Below, one piece after another: positions 52,601 through 63,427 of a stretch of DNA of 64,000 bases (its first letter is position 1; every line of letters begins with the position of its first letter). The translations under genes and the position numbers were made by a program. Source of the stretch: Agelas oroides (lineage: Eukaryota > Porifera > Demospongiae > Agelasida > Agelasidae). A model generated the notes under the pieces. The model was given only the letters and a program-made list of their open reading frames with translations. It searched no databases and had not been told where the DNA came from. The stretch covers positions 7,045,991 through 7,109,990 of the forward strand of contig OX422194.1 in assembly GCA_949130485.1 (NCBI GenBank), read 5' to 3'.

Positions 52601-55600
52601 TAAGCTTACACTTGTGAGCTACTTAAAACTGTGTTCTTACTTTGAACTGTAACATTAATAGAGGATTCACTGTTAATGCCTGAGAGGGATATGGCTGATA
52701 CATTAATACTGGCTCTGCAGGTGTACTGCCTTCCATGTGATGTGTGCAATGGGCAAAATGTGAGATTACGGGTGAACACATTGTCCGTCATCCTCATAGT
52801 GCCAATTGTAATATTAGTTCCACCAACAGTAGTGTCATTGTTATACAGCCACTGAATATCAGGTTCAACAAAGAGGTTTTCCACTACTCTTGCACTGCAG
52901 GTCAGAGTATACACATCTCCAGCAGTAGTGGAAACGTCAGGGATGATGACTACTTCAGGTTGGGGGAGTGCTAGTGTTGAAAAAAAAAAAAAAAAGAAAA
53001 AGAGAGGTAAGGAGGTAGTAGTTTGATTTACAAGTGAGTTGTCTCACTTTGTATAGTAATAGACAGTGTGCCCCTGCCTGCTGTGCTTGCAATGATGAAC
53101 TGTGACTCAGGAGAAGGACTGACAGTAGCCTCACATGTATAGTTACCACTGTCACTTGTGTTCAATGGACGAAACATGAGAATAGTCTGATATCTTGGTC
53201 CAGTGCCAGTTGGTTCAGAGGCAACAACACGTGTATCAGTGGGAATCCCCAGTGGTCCACACCATGTGCTATTTATCACCACTGGAGTGTCTACTGCTGT
53301 GTTCAGCTTAATAGCACATGTGAGGTTGAAGTTGGTGCCAGCATAGGTCTCACTAGAGTTGGTCACATTCACAGATGGAGGTGGTACTGTAGATAAATAA
53401 ACATAGGTATACAGGTAACTCATTAACTCATTTAAATATGATGATCAAGAGAACTAAGAGGATGTCACACTTTAGCATAACCCATTGCAAAGTAATGGCA
53501 ATGGTTTGTGGCCATAAGCAGTATATATCGTGTGTTGTATAGCTTATGTGTGAGCACCTTGTGTGGCATCAATCTGTGTGTAAAAGAGTACAAGGTCAAA
53601 AGGGAAACTAAGGGCAGAAGATTGGCACCCTCTTGTGATAAATTTTAGAGTACATGTACGTACCCATTTTGTCTGGTAGACAATAAATGCACAAGAATGC
53701 CTCGTTGGTTAAATTTGAAATGTACTTAGGCCTGTCTTATAATTCTCCAATATTTAGTTGGTACCAGAGAACCTTCTTTCCATTTGTTGCTTGCTGATGG
53801 CCTAGTTATAAAATCTCCTGCTTTCAATTGAATGCTTCAGTTGTCATCAGGGTGAAGGTAAAGAACGTGAGCACCAGCAACATTAAATTATAGTCATGCA
53901 CTATTATAAGGATACATGTCATTGGAGGTCAATGGTTGCTCCTCCCTTCCTATCTCTTCCTCACTGCAGTCCAGCTCCTTAGTAGTTGAAGCATAACTCC
54001 CTAATTGCTGGACTATAGTGATGAGGAGACAGAAAGGAAAAAGCATCCTTAGTAGTAAATGGCCATAAATATTACTAATGTTTCCACTTTCTTCATTTTC
54101 ATGCTGATGATGACTGAAATATTCAGATGAAATGTTGGTAAAAGTTTCCAGTTGCCATTTGGTAACAGACAATCCTCCTCCATTATGCAGGAACTAATGA
54201 GAAGCCACATAGAGCAGCCAACAGAGATGACTAAAGAAAACAATAATTTGAGCACTTGGAGTGAGATTTAACAGAACCCCTCTTCAGCTAGGTGGTGACC
54301 AAGAGAGTAATCATTCGTATATAAGCTTCTCCACATAGCTCTGTCTCACAAACTGTGATCTCTGTGGCATGCTTGTAACTCTCCATAGATATTAGATATG
54401 GAAGAGACAGTGGTGGACTCCATGCATGGAATACAAGCTGTTACTATTTTACTTAAGCAACAGCACAGTTCTGTTATAAAAGATTTTGTGTATGTGGCCA
54501 AGCTAGCTATGAATAGTAAACTGTAGCTGGCTAGCTAACATGCAGTTGATACTTAAGTGACCAAATCACTTCCTCCAACACTGCCAGTTGCACTGCTATC
54601 CTATACAAGGATAGCTTGCTTTCTTTCACCACTGTGATTTCAATTGGTTCCCTAGAGACTACTATAACCTCCTGTCGACCAGTACAGCTATATGCAGTAT
54701 CATTTATGAGTGAATATTTGATTAGCTACCATAATGCTATAATATTTTGTGTGTTAGAAACCTTTGTGATTTGCCACTTTTAGGTTAATTTGAGTACTTT
54801 GCGATCTCGCAGATGCGCCTCCTTCAATTTTCACAAGTGCGTAATATGAGTCATGAATAACAGTCCTAGGCTTTGTAGTGGCAGATTTCGGCTATGTCAG
54901 CTGAAACATATACTGCTTGCACTTTTAGCCCTTTGTTGGCAGGCCTGCCACTTCACACTTGCTTTTTTGTTAGTGCCAAATTGCGTATCTTTCATAGTAG
55001 CTACGCTCACTTTCAGAGCAACTTAGAGCTGTAGAAAGTTGCGGTTTCTTTCTCCAACAATCTGCTCCTTCGAGATTTAACCCAAAGTTCTCACCATCAC
55101 TCGTGTAATGCTCCATCAACATTGAAGTACACAAAGATCAGCATACAAATCACCTTCAAAGAAGTCAAGGGAGAAACGTGGTCACATCAACTCGTTCTTG
55201 GTCAATCCTTGCAAATTACGGCACCACTTGTTTCACTTTCGTACTACACCGTGCACTAGACTGTAATTTACCTGAGATTAATGTCAGTTATAGTTTCTGA
55301 TTATGATAAGATAAAATGATAAATTTACTATTATATAATTACCAGCAGCCTCCCAAGTTGCTTACCATAACCTTAATTTATTGCAATATTTTCTTTACGA
55401 TGCGGTCAGCACATGCAAATTTCATGCAAAACATAGCATTATGGTAATAATGCATACTCGGAAGATTTTGTGTTCACTAAACGTATTTGTGCCTTGGTAG
55501 TTTCGATGCAAAAGAAAAACTGACATAACAACACTTCTCTTTTTGCCATGACGTAAATGTGCTGATTTCAAAAATTTTCGCTTGACAGACAGACAGACGA

Positions 55601-58600
55601 AGACAAAACCAAGTAGGGCAATTACCCAATACAATGCATGTAGAATGCCATTAATTAAACATACGTACTTTGCACTGAAAGCTCTGTACTGGCCACAGCA
55701 GATGCTTGACCCAAGACAGTTTGGCAGGTGTAATTCCATCCATGGGATGTACGTAGTCTAGAGAAAACCAGTGTCCTCTCATAGGCTGAGTCATTCACCA
55801 TCACCATATTTTCCACAGTGACAGTAGTACTGTTGGATACTGGGTTGTTGTTTGGGCCCAGCCACTCAATAGTTGGAGGTCCTGTGATACCATCCAGTGT
55901 GGCAGTACAGGTTAGATTGTATGATTGTCCAGCAGTTGGAGCACCATCATCATGTCTGATGACGACAGTCAGAGCACCTACAAAGCAAGTACATGGTATC
56001 ATACAATAATTTCTTTGTTAATGCAAGCTACATGTTTTAGTATTGTGTGTCGTACGTCATTCCATAAATGCAATTTGACTCTTTTAACCCGAAACATTGC
56101 ACACGCCGAGTTCAAGTGCGGACAGAATATTAAAAAGAACACTTGGTCAAAGTAAGTACTCTACCGTACTCTAGTCTAGAGCCCTACTTCTGAGTTTTGA
56201 TCCACCTTCATCGTTTTAGACTACAAGTTTTGCTGAACATGGATACCCAGAGCAGTTCTAGAAGAGCTCTCAAGCCAGCGCAGGAGCAAGAAGCTTAAGT
56301 CGCCGGAGACGGCCCAGAAACAAGAGAGACAGAGCTCGACGTGCTGCAGAGACAGCGGAACAAAGGAGTGAGAAAGCGAAGGGAGAGAGGTCGTGCTAGG
56401 CACGCTGCTCAAACTGCTAGTTAAAGACGAGCTACTTTACAGCGAAAGGTACCTGTGAACGTGAAAGAATGCCAGCTGAAACCCCTGAAGAGAGAGAAAA
56501 GATTACAGCGGACGAGCACCAACCAACGCGAAAGGTCGACAGTTGAAACCCCCGAAGAGAGAAAGGAAGTTACAGCGGATGAGAGACAGACTGTACACCC
56601 CACACTTATTAACTGAATGAGGTGTATTGCCCAAGTGGTTTAACAAAGCGTTTCATATTTAACGACACAGCCCAACCATAAATGAGTCATCCAAAATTGC
56701 AAAAACAATAGCATCGCACAACAATAGTTTCAGACTTGTGATTTAATGTTTATGTACTATTACCCACCCATGTGATACACTACCCCTCGCTCAGGCTCGC
56801 CCCATGATGCTATGCATCTACACTAGTAGTTGCATAATTGGAAATTTATGTAAATGCCACCCTCAAGTAGTAGCCGTGGCTAGAGTACAAGGCCCACGAA
56901 CACATGCAGCCAATGATGGTCACTAAACTAGCACCAGGACTGCTTGTATTCTATGACCAGTTTCCACGACTGAGAGGAGGATTGAGAGGCTGTACCAGTG
57001 TCTATCAGTCATCGCATTGTGGTTTGCTGTATAGAAGTCGAGTGTCTGCCCAGTGGAGTAAATTGCTCTGTAGCCCTAGGCCTAGCTATATTGCCTGCAC
57101 GTAGTACTTTAGCCAGCCATCGTTGATATTCATGGGCTTTCCAAGAATAGACACAGCCCTCAAATAGTAGTCACCCTTGAATAGTAACCCCACAAAGACG
57201 AACAGCGGAAAAAAAATAGAAGCCGCAGCGCCTGATTGAGGGAGTACAGTATCCACTTACAATTGACTGAAAGCAAGACATCAACAAACACACAAAAATG
57301 TGAATGCTAAAGTTGGTAGTCAAAGAGAGGCATGTATTTGTGGGAAAGTTTCCACTTCAAAAATAAAAGCATCTATAGATGTAATCTTTTATAGGATAGT
57401 TCCATAGTGGCATATATGCGTGTAACCATATATACTTAAAAATGACCATTCTATACAGAACATAAATGCTGAATCCTCACCAGCCAGCCGCAGAGGAGGT
57501 TGGAAACTAGTAATTAGTGATGCGTGCGGGATAGCAATTAATGACATAATCATACGGGCTACCATAGAGGCCCATAGTGAAATGTGAAATCGATTTACAC
57601 AACGGTGCCCTCGCTTGTTTGGAAAGAAACTCGCTCAGTGGACACCGCCAGGTGAGCTCTAGAGTGCCTGCTATAATCCTTCGTAAATTAAGCACTTGAG
57701 TGGTTCCTTGGGAATCCCCTCAGACTACTCTGCCCATCATCAAATGCCATAGTGGGTGATCTAGCTTTCACCTAGCAGTATCTACTGAGCGAGTTTCGTT
57801 CTGAGCAAGTGAGGGTGCTGTAGTTTTCACATTTCAGTATGGGCCTCAATGGCTGATTACGTCATCACGTAGCACTAATTGCTATCCCACATGCATCACT
57901 AATTACTAGCTTCCAACCTCCTCTGAGCTGGCCGTTAATATGGCAACAACTGTAAAACTAACATTACACAACAATATCTTTTGCATTCAGATTATTCTTA
58001 CCCAGTGTAACGTTGACTGGCCCAACCACAGGACTTGGAAGGTGTGGAGAGAGAGCCACCATTGTGATGGTGTAGGTCACACCAGTCATACGGTTATCTA
58101 TGGTAACTTCAGTTACTGATGCACCAACATCCATGTTACCACTGTCATCAGCTCCACTGTAGTATATGCGGTACCCAGTCAGGTTAGCCAAGGAGGCTAG
58201 TGGGGTCCACAAGACTCTGAAGCTCCCAGGCTCTTGTGGCAGTTGATCAGCAGTGAGGTCAGTGGGGCTGTCAGCAGCTGTACAGAGGAAAATAGTGTGC
58301 ACCAAAGATGTAATAGCAAGAACTGCCATAGAAGCCCACAGTGAATGATCAAAACCTTTTTGCCTCACTTACTGAGTGGTTGTGAGTCCTTTGACAAAGA
58401 GGATGGAGAATGTTGCTTCTAGGCCATGTTTGTTTCTGTCAGTCTCCATCCCCCTTTTATCAAAGGAGTCAGTGAAGGATCTGTGCCAAAATGGGAATCA
58501 GAGTCTGTTTCAAGACGAGGCTCTTTCCTCAGCACCGTCAGAGGGTGCATCCCTTGTCAGGATTGGACAAATCATACACTGCAGAATCTGGCAGAACCTT

Positions 58601-61000
58601 ACAAACAAGATTTACTAAACACCATAGAAATCGTTGTAATGGTGAAGTACAGAAGTCAGGTGTCGCACAATAACAATATACAGGAAAAGAATTGGCTATC
58701 TTCTGTATTGCCTGATGAAGACCAGCTCAGACTGGTCCAACTATTGCAGTCAAGTTCTCATTCCTACCGTGTTAAAGTTCTATAAACAACTACAACGACG
58801 TGTATCCTTGGTTATTCGAACCTTAATTATCTGACACCTCAATTATTTGAACATAAAATTTCACAAGCCACATCCACATTTACAAGCCATGTGGGGTTGT
58901 GGCAATTGCCAAATCTTGCAAAATGGCATCACTCCAACCATCAAAACAACACAGAGCACCATAAAGAAGAGAAAAGTATTGACTATTGTAGAGAAGCCGG
59001 ATATTTGCATGCTGATAGCCATCTCACACTGTCATTTGAAGTATTACAAAATTGGGACAATAGACTCCAGTCGCACAAGCTTGAAGAATTCTTGGAAAAA
59101 AATGGACGACAGGGACATGAAGAAAACAAAGATAATGAGATTGGTGAGTATGCAAAGCTAGGCAAAGCTCTGTGTATTTGGTTTAGGCAACAGAGGGAGA
59201 AAGCCATGCCTGTTTACTGGCCAATACTTAAGAAAAGGCCAGGATTCTGTTTCCACAGCTCAATCTAGATGTGGAGAAATTCTTTAAAAACTTATCTGAA
59301 TGAATTTACATATCTGAACACTTCCCAAGTGTAACTAAAGATACACTGTACATCTGGTTTTTCTTTTTTTTTTCTTACTTGGCTCAGTGTGTGCTAATTC
59401 CAAACTGTCATTAGAACTAAGGGAGAGTGGTTTCTCTTCTCTTAGGGTATATAACTTTGAAACAAGAAACCAAGCAGTTGTATGGTGTAAGTAGATATAC
59501 TGGAGCCCTCTCAGTTATAAGGGGCTCCCCAGCAACTTCACTCTGCATCTTGGTATGCATAGTTGTAATTCTTACCCACTATGGCTAGCATTCGACTAGA
59601 TGAGGAAGGTTTGTTGTTGGAGACATTGCACTCATACTCTCCCACTAGTCTCCCAGTCACCATCAGCGTGTGAGTGTAGGTGGCTGTCACTGCATCTGTC
59701 AGTATCTGAGAAACGATGTTGTGAGCACTGTCCTCAGTCACTGCACTGTTGTTTACTGTCCAGGAGACAGTAGTGGCAGGACCACCAGTGGAGGTGCAGG
59801 TGAGAGTGAATGTTGGAGTAGTGGCATTCAGCTCTGAAGTCAACTGAAATTGCACGGAGGACACTGTAACATTCCCTGAGGAAGAAATTAGCAATACAGT
59901 AATTAAAATGCAGATTACCTCAAGATATGTGTAGATACATAGCTCTAAGCTGGAGTGTATCACATGCATGTATGCTTGAAGGATCATGACATCATCAAGC
60001 CTCCTTGCATTTCACTGTAGTTGATAACACGTTATCAATTTTATAAAAAAGCTTAAGTTTCACTGGGAGGATACACATTTCATTATGGCCACACATAATA
60101 TTATATTTATAGCCATTAACACAGACAAACTAGGAAATGACATATGACATCAATACTGGCTCCCATCTCCATGTGATGAGCATCTACGTAGGTAGTTCAG
60201 TTACTTTAATATGCTGACATTTTTACTGGTCATCTTTTCTTGTCACAAAGCTGGTCTCCTGAAAATACCCACCAGTATCAGCTGTATACACTCCGACATA
60301 AAGTCTGAGTGCGTCTCCATTTTGAACAGGTATCACACAGTAGTAGACCCCAGTCTCTCCACCTCTCCTGCGGTGCATAAGTACCATCATCCGACCTCTT
60401 GTTCTGTAGAAATCATCCTGATCACCCATGTTTGGAACCGTGGTTCCATTGGGGAAGTACCAGTCCCCTAAGTGTCCTCTACCATCAGTATGTTCACTTC
60501 GGCAACAAGCAGTAAGGTTAGTTAGACAGAGAAGGGACTCATGAGATTCACCAATATTGTCCAAAAGTACAAAACCATGGTTTGGGATGATAGCACCATT
60601 CAAAACAACAACATCTGTGGGTCAAAATGTGCTCATGTTAATAAAAAAAATTACACATAAGTCCTCAACCATAAGTATCTCACAGACTCACTTCTTGGAG
60701 GTGATGTTGTCTCAGTGACAGTGGTACTGAATGGTCCAGTGACTCCAGTGCTGGTAACTGCTGCCACCTGAATGGAGTAGCTGGTAGAGGGTACCAGCAG
60801 TGTTGCAGTGTAGGTTCTCTCACTCTGGTCAGTCCCAGACACAGAAACAACCACTGGACTGTCACCACCTGTGCTGTAGTGCACTGTGTATCCTGTAATG
60901 TTACTGTTGTGATTAATGCATGGGACACGGCTCCATCGAATGAGGATGCTAACAGGGTTGGTAGCCATGGCAGTGACCTCTGTAGGTGGATCACCAGGAG
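46452..61000 (-). CDS. R4: multi-Ig/FN3 transmembrane receptor gene (5' end beyond window)
   Basis: Near twin of R2. Visible exons in order: FN3, V-type Ig, Ig, FN3, nine Ig, FN3 (two exons), FN3, 42-nt linker exon, SEA-like stalk plus membrane helix, tail ending at TAG 46452-46454. By analogy with R2, the signal peptide and first FN3 should lie right of base 64000, after the LINE remnant that fills 61.1-62.5 kb. All module exons are phase 1-1. Compared with R2 it lacks the extra VPQPTV exon and instead has an APTVMIT-type Ig exon (51346-51666). Its introns carry pogo/Tigger-like, GIY-YIG and foldback remnants. The tail keeps the same four tyrosine motifs. The role is inferred as a phosphotyrosine-signalling recognition receptor; no gene name is claimed. 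Confidence 0.75.
46828..47375 (-). CDS. R4 exon: SEA-like stalk and transmembrane helix
   Basis: 548 nt, phase 0 to 2. CQCGFNAEYITDYAFQCF, VTFRARLHETVHATSVQLI, DICPVAISSFEDPQC. Then comes a Thr/Ser/Met-rich linker about 18 residues longer than in R2, the helix GGVVAVILILAMTVTVIAIA and KNRKHK. Confidence 0.8.
47440..47481 (-). CDS. R4 mini-exon: stalk N-terminus (14 codons)
   Basis: 42 nt, phase 0-0: LQLSGLPSTCQTWV between TTTCAG and GTAAGT. In R2 the same codons are fused to the SEA exon. Confidence 0.75.
47999..48300 (-). CDS. R4 exon: FN3 (3' end uncertain)
   Basis: Starts after a CTCAG acceptor: APSIAPGNVEVIRLNGTAM, YIITYQQASSGS. The frame stays open to a TAA that is part of a GTAAGAG donor-like site at about 47932; the equivalent R2 exon is already closed there by a 1-nt shift. 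Ending at GAG|GTTGCA (47999) gives phase 0, fitting the next exon. Confidence 0.6.
48541..48633 (-). CDS. R4 exon: FN3, second part
   Basis: 93 nt: EPLVPYHVTVVAVNLAGPG, then TMNFFTREG; matches R2 20292-20384. Confidence 0.8.
48756..49007 (-). CDS. R4 exon: FN3, first part
   Basis: 252 nt, phase 1-1. VPGRVQNLGSIRISNQSVSV and NGAIVNYTVQVQKY. Continues in 48541-48633. Confidence 0.8.
49085..49417 (-). CDS. R4 exon: Ig domain (ALPLP type)
   Basis: 333 nt, phase 1-1. GQPYSLTCTVQVVQYLAT and GNYTCRACIFIDKAAIEG. Confidence 0.85.
49493..49846 (-). CDS. R4 exon: Ig domain (VPSPTV type)
   Basis: 354 nt, phase 1-1. VTLTCTITLDSSVNTAVNV and GRYVCEANVTPFSQSQ. It has two cysteines (NCIT, DCFTCQT region) that R2 lacks. 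Confidence 0.85.
50112..50438 (-). CDS. R4 exon: Ig domain (ALQAP type)
   Basis: 327 nt, phase 1-1. YTLTCIATVVENLTVEPTL and GRYTCRASINIPVTSI. Confidence 0.85.
50925..51278 (-). CDS. R4 exon: Ig domain (VPQPTV type)
   Basis: 354 nt, phase 1-1. LSLTCSIQLNPAVDTTVMV and GSYECEATVTPDPQSQF. Confidence 0.85.
51346..51666 (-). CDS. R4 exon: Ig domain (APTVMIT type, R4 only)
   Basis: 321 nt, phase 1-1. YTLVCRVSVVEGLVVDPSV and GEYTCRASISVSSISIA. No direct counterpart lies between the matching R2 exons 24221 and 22668. Confidence 0.85.
52219..52560 (-). CDS. R4 exon: Ig domain (VPINAT type)
   Basis: 342 nt, phase 1-1. FNLSCTIWLNTAVDTNVAV and GTYTCQADVRPNASSPF. Confidence 0.85.
52641..52970 (-). CDS. 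R4 exon: Ig domain (ALPQPE type)
   Basis: 330 nt, phase 1-1. YTLTCSARVVENLFVEPDI and RQYTCRASINVSAIS. Confidence 0.85.
53048..53386 (-). CDS. R4 exon: Ig domain (VPPPSV type)
   Basis: 339 nt, phase 1-1. FNLTCAIKLNTAVDTPVVI and GNYTCEATVSPSPESQF. Confidence 0.85.
53387..55668. other. R4 intron, 2.3 kb
   Basis: Contains sequence shared with the R2 intron after its VPPPSV exon (AGCTTCTCCACATAGCT at 54329 and 25776), and a GACAGACAGACAGA tract near 55588. A 92-codon minus frame (53894-54172) has one hydrophobic stretch but no splice or homology support. Confidence 0.4.
55669..55977 (-). CDS. R4 exon: Ig domain (GALT type)
   Basis: 309 nt, phase 1-1. AGQSYNLTCTATLDG, PTIEWLGPNN, GWNYTCQTVLGQASA. 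Confidence 0.85.
56237..56620 (+). pseudogene. ET-x-EQ/EE coding-repeat fragment
   Basis: Broken frames with NKRDRARRAAETAEQRSEKA, RMPAETPEEREK and VETPEERKE, the same style of repeat as 10515-11077. Stops and shifts throughout. Confidence 0.45.
56830..57260. mobile_element. Diverged copy of the 63.0-kb MITE
   Basis: Shares CCCTCAAGTAGTAGCCG, GGCTAGAGTACA, GGACTGAGAGGCTG-like and GAATAGTA segments in the same order as 63027-63427. Confidence 0.5.
57478..57938. mobile_element. Foldback MITE in R4 intron, about 190-bp arms
   Basis: CAGAGGAGGTTGGAA and ACTAGTAATTAGTGATGC on the left match TTCCAACCTCCTCTG and GCATCACTAATTACTAG on the right, then AAACTCGCTCAGT/ACTGAGCGAGTTT further in. Confidence 0.75.
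58002..58277 (-). CDS. R4 exon: FN3 domain
   Basis: 276 nt, phase 1-1. AADSPTDLTADQLPQEPGS, NLTGYRIYYSGADDSG. Copy of 30115-30390 and 1-255. Confidence 0.85.
58535..58680 (+). pseudogene. GIY-YIG-like (Penelope-type) fragment
   Basis: IPCQD in one frame and KSYTAESGRTLQTRFTKHHR in the next match the usual IPC.DC...YIGETGRTL..R..EH pattern, with one frameshift and Tyr-Thr-Ala in place of YIG. Confidence 0.45.
58880..59270 (+). pseudogene. pogo/Tigger-like transposase N-terminus fragment
   Basis: KKRKVLTIVEKPDIC (CENP-B-type helix-turn-helix start) then, in another frame, GKALCIWFRQQREKAMPVYW, like the second CENP-B HTH box (ALLLWF.QKR..G.P). The catalytic region is absent. Confidence 0.5.
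59576..59875 (-). CDS. R4 exon: Ig domain
   Basis: 300 nt, phase 1-1. FTLTCTSTGGPATTVSW and GEYECNVSNNKPSSSS. Confidence 0.85.
60273..60614 (-). CDS. R4 exon: V-type Ig-like domain
   Basis: 342 nt, phase 1-1. SLLCLTNLTACCR, GDWYFPNGT, FYRTRGRMMVLMHRR, GVYYCVIPVQN. Confidence 0.8.
60692..61000 (-). CDS. R4 exon: FN3 domain
   Basis: 309 nt, phase 1-1: GDPPTEVTAMATNPVSILIR, NITGYTVHYSTGG. Nearly identical to R2 32901-33209. Confidence 0.85.
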
Positions 61001-61145
61001 CTGAGGGTTGGAGGAAGAAAATGACTTATGAAGCTCAGCTGAGAGTCAAATTGGAAAAACTCCCTGCTTGCAGAAATAATTTATATTCACTGTTTATTAT
61101 TATTGTTATACACCCCACAAAAATAGTACAAAACTAACATAAAAC

Positions 61146-62500
61146 TTAAGTTAATTTATGTACAATGAAGTCCAGTTCAGAAACATCAAAACAATGTGCA
61201 AAGAGTGACTTGTCTTTCAGTTCTTTTAAAACATTAACAGAACTTGAACAAACATTACTGTAGTCATGTACAACATCCTTGCCATACTTGTAGCTAAAAC
61301 CAAGGTGCACAACAGTCTTAGAACAGACCATAGATTTTACCACGGAAAAGAAAACTACAGGAGTCAACAGAATGCCATCAAGAGAATCTGATGACTTGAG
61401 TTTTGTCTGGATTAAATTTCAACTTGTTAGCTGCACCGAATTGCTCACAAATATGCAACAACTTTCTGAGAGCGGAGGGACAGGGTGCCAGTAATGTAAG
61501 GTCCACGTAGGCAAGGCGGCAACAAATAAGTTGTCCCAGTAACAACCAACCCCTGACTGAGCCAATTAATCATCAATATAAATTATGAACAGAATGGGAG
61601 AGAGTACATCCCCTTAGTGAACACCTTGAGAAACAGGAAATGTGTTGGACAACACCCCACTCTGACTCATTCTCAAACGTTGTGACATGCCAAGCAAAAC
61701 AAAAAAACAAATTCCTCTTGAGCAACGTCTCAAGAAGAAGTGTATGGTAAACAGCATCAAATGTTTTGAAAACATCAACCAGACAACCATATACACAAGA
61801 GCCACTCAGGAGATACCGAGAAACAGAGCCTTAAGCACACCTGAGCACATAGTCATGGACAACCCAGGTTTAGGTTTAAAGTTGAACTGCAGATGGGAAG
61901 TGAGAAGATACTCTCTGAAGACATCCAGAATAGAGTCCATGAGCCTACTAAAACAGGAATCTAGGGCAATTCCTCTGTAATTTGTAGATAGTGAGGAAGC
62001 CCTGTGTCTGCCCTTCAGAATGGGAAGAATAACTGCATCTCTAAATACAGGTGGCATATGCCCCATGCTGCATCAGACAAGTGAAGTCATTTTAATAAAA
62101 CCTCTGGGAGGTGACCTGACAAGGAGTGATAGAGACAGACAACTTATCCCTGGAAAAAATAGCAACATCCTCCAAAAGGACGTCCAAGAATAACACAGTC
62201 TGTCCATCTCACTTACTCCAGTGACTGCAAAAATTACCATGGATATTTAAAACATTGAGATGCTAATCAAGGAGCCAGTGTTCCTGAAGACACAATATAT
62301 CAATTATCAACAAGTCACCAATGAAGTCCTTGTTTCCATGAAAGCCATGGTAATTATACGAGACACTGTTAATGCAATTTTTGATCAGCAACCGCCTGGT
62401 CATTACGCAAGACTGCATCAGCCAAACTAAAAACCTGTACTTGAGGATCACAACGCTCAACAGCAGGAGCCACCTCAACATCACCCTGTGAGATATACTT
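61146..62500 (-). pseudogene. LINE remnant: endonuclease start fused to RT
   Basis: Minus strand. Endonuclease-type start SYNYHGFHGNKDFIGDLL, DILCLQEHWLL; RT parts ILPILKG, STNYRGIALDSCFSRLMDSI, QFNFKPKPGLS, then AYVDLTLLAPC (YVDD-like box region) and KLKFNPDKTQV. Many stops, and a large deletion between the domains. Sits upstream of the first visible R4 exon. Confidence 0.65.
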
Positions 62501-63026
62501 AATCATTCCGTTATTAGTGCTATCGTGTCCGAGGTGAAATTGTCAAGCGTGGTAGTGGGCCCTGGGTACTGCCATCAGCGTGATTTGTGTAGATAGTGTG
62601 TTACTAAGCTTGACTAATTAATTTTATCTATAAGGCTTGTCACTGCCTAGCTGTTTCTACTTGTTTAAAGGCATTCTCTTCTGGCTATACATCGTAACAT
62701 AGTACCAATTCGAAACAGTGCAACTTTCCCAGTTTACTTACAGTGGTGATAAAATCAGCCAGTTGCCAAGTTATTTGAATGGAGAACTCCTAGCTATCTC
62801 AAGAAAAAACTGGAGGCTGTTTGCTCGCTGTGTTCAAGAAAAGTTTTGTGTTCGGTGGCACCTGCCCAAAGACACAATGACTCATGAACTGGTACCACCT
62901 CTTCCTGCCTTCCTAGTGCAATGATGTCAATGAATCAAAAGGCTTCACCTAGCCTTATTACTAATCAAAATGAAGGGGCATATCCACAAGTCTTACTAAG
63001 CTTCTTGGCTATGTGTGGTAAGAGTA

Positions 63027-63427
63027 CATACTGTATTTCTTCAAATAGACGCCGCCCTCGAATAGTAGCCGCACAATCCGAAGGTCTTGAACGAAATAAA
63101 TGCCGCCCTCGAATAGTAGCCGCGGCTAGTAAACACGGCATGCGTAACGTGTGTGAACGATTTCTGACGACGGTCACCAAGCTAGCGCTAGGACTGTTTG
63201 CGTTGTATGAGTCGTTCCCATGGCTGACAGCAGGACTGAGAGGCTGCACATACTACTGACAGCGTCTAGCAACCGTCACCGTCTCACTTGTACGTACCTT
63301 ATCTAGCCGTCGTTGATGTCTCCGGGCTTTCCAAAGAAATAAACGCGGCCCTCGAATAGTAGCCACACAAAATGAGCAGCAAAATAAATAGTACCCGTGG
63401 TGTCTGATCGAAGAAATACGGTAGTAC
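63027..63427. mobile_element. MITE with TACTGTATTTCTTC ends
   Basis: Left AGTACATACTGTATTTCTTC and right GAAGAAATACGGTAGTACT form inverted ends; inside, four CCTCGAATAGTAGCC-type motifs. A diverged copy is at 56830-57260. Confidence 0.65.

Noticed and set aside
53894..54172. 92-aa minus frame with one hydrophobic stretch
   Set aside because: Lies in an intron shared with R2 where the frame is not kept; no domain or splice support.
55422..55739. 105-aa minus frame with a hydrophobic segment
   Set aside because: It runs into the Ig exon at 55669 in another frame and covers a repeat-rich intron; chance ORF.
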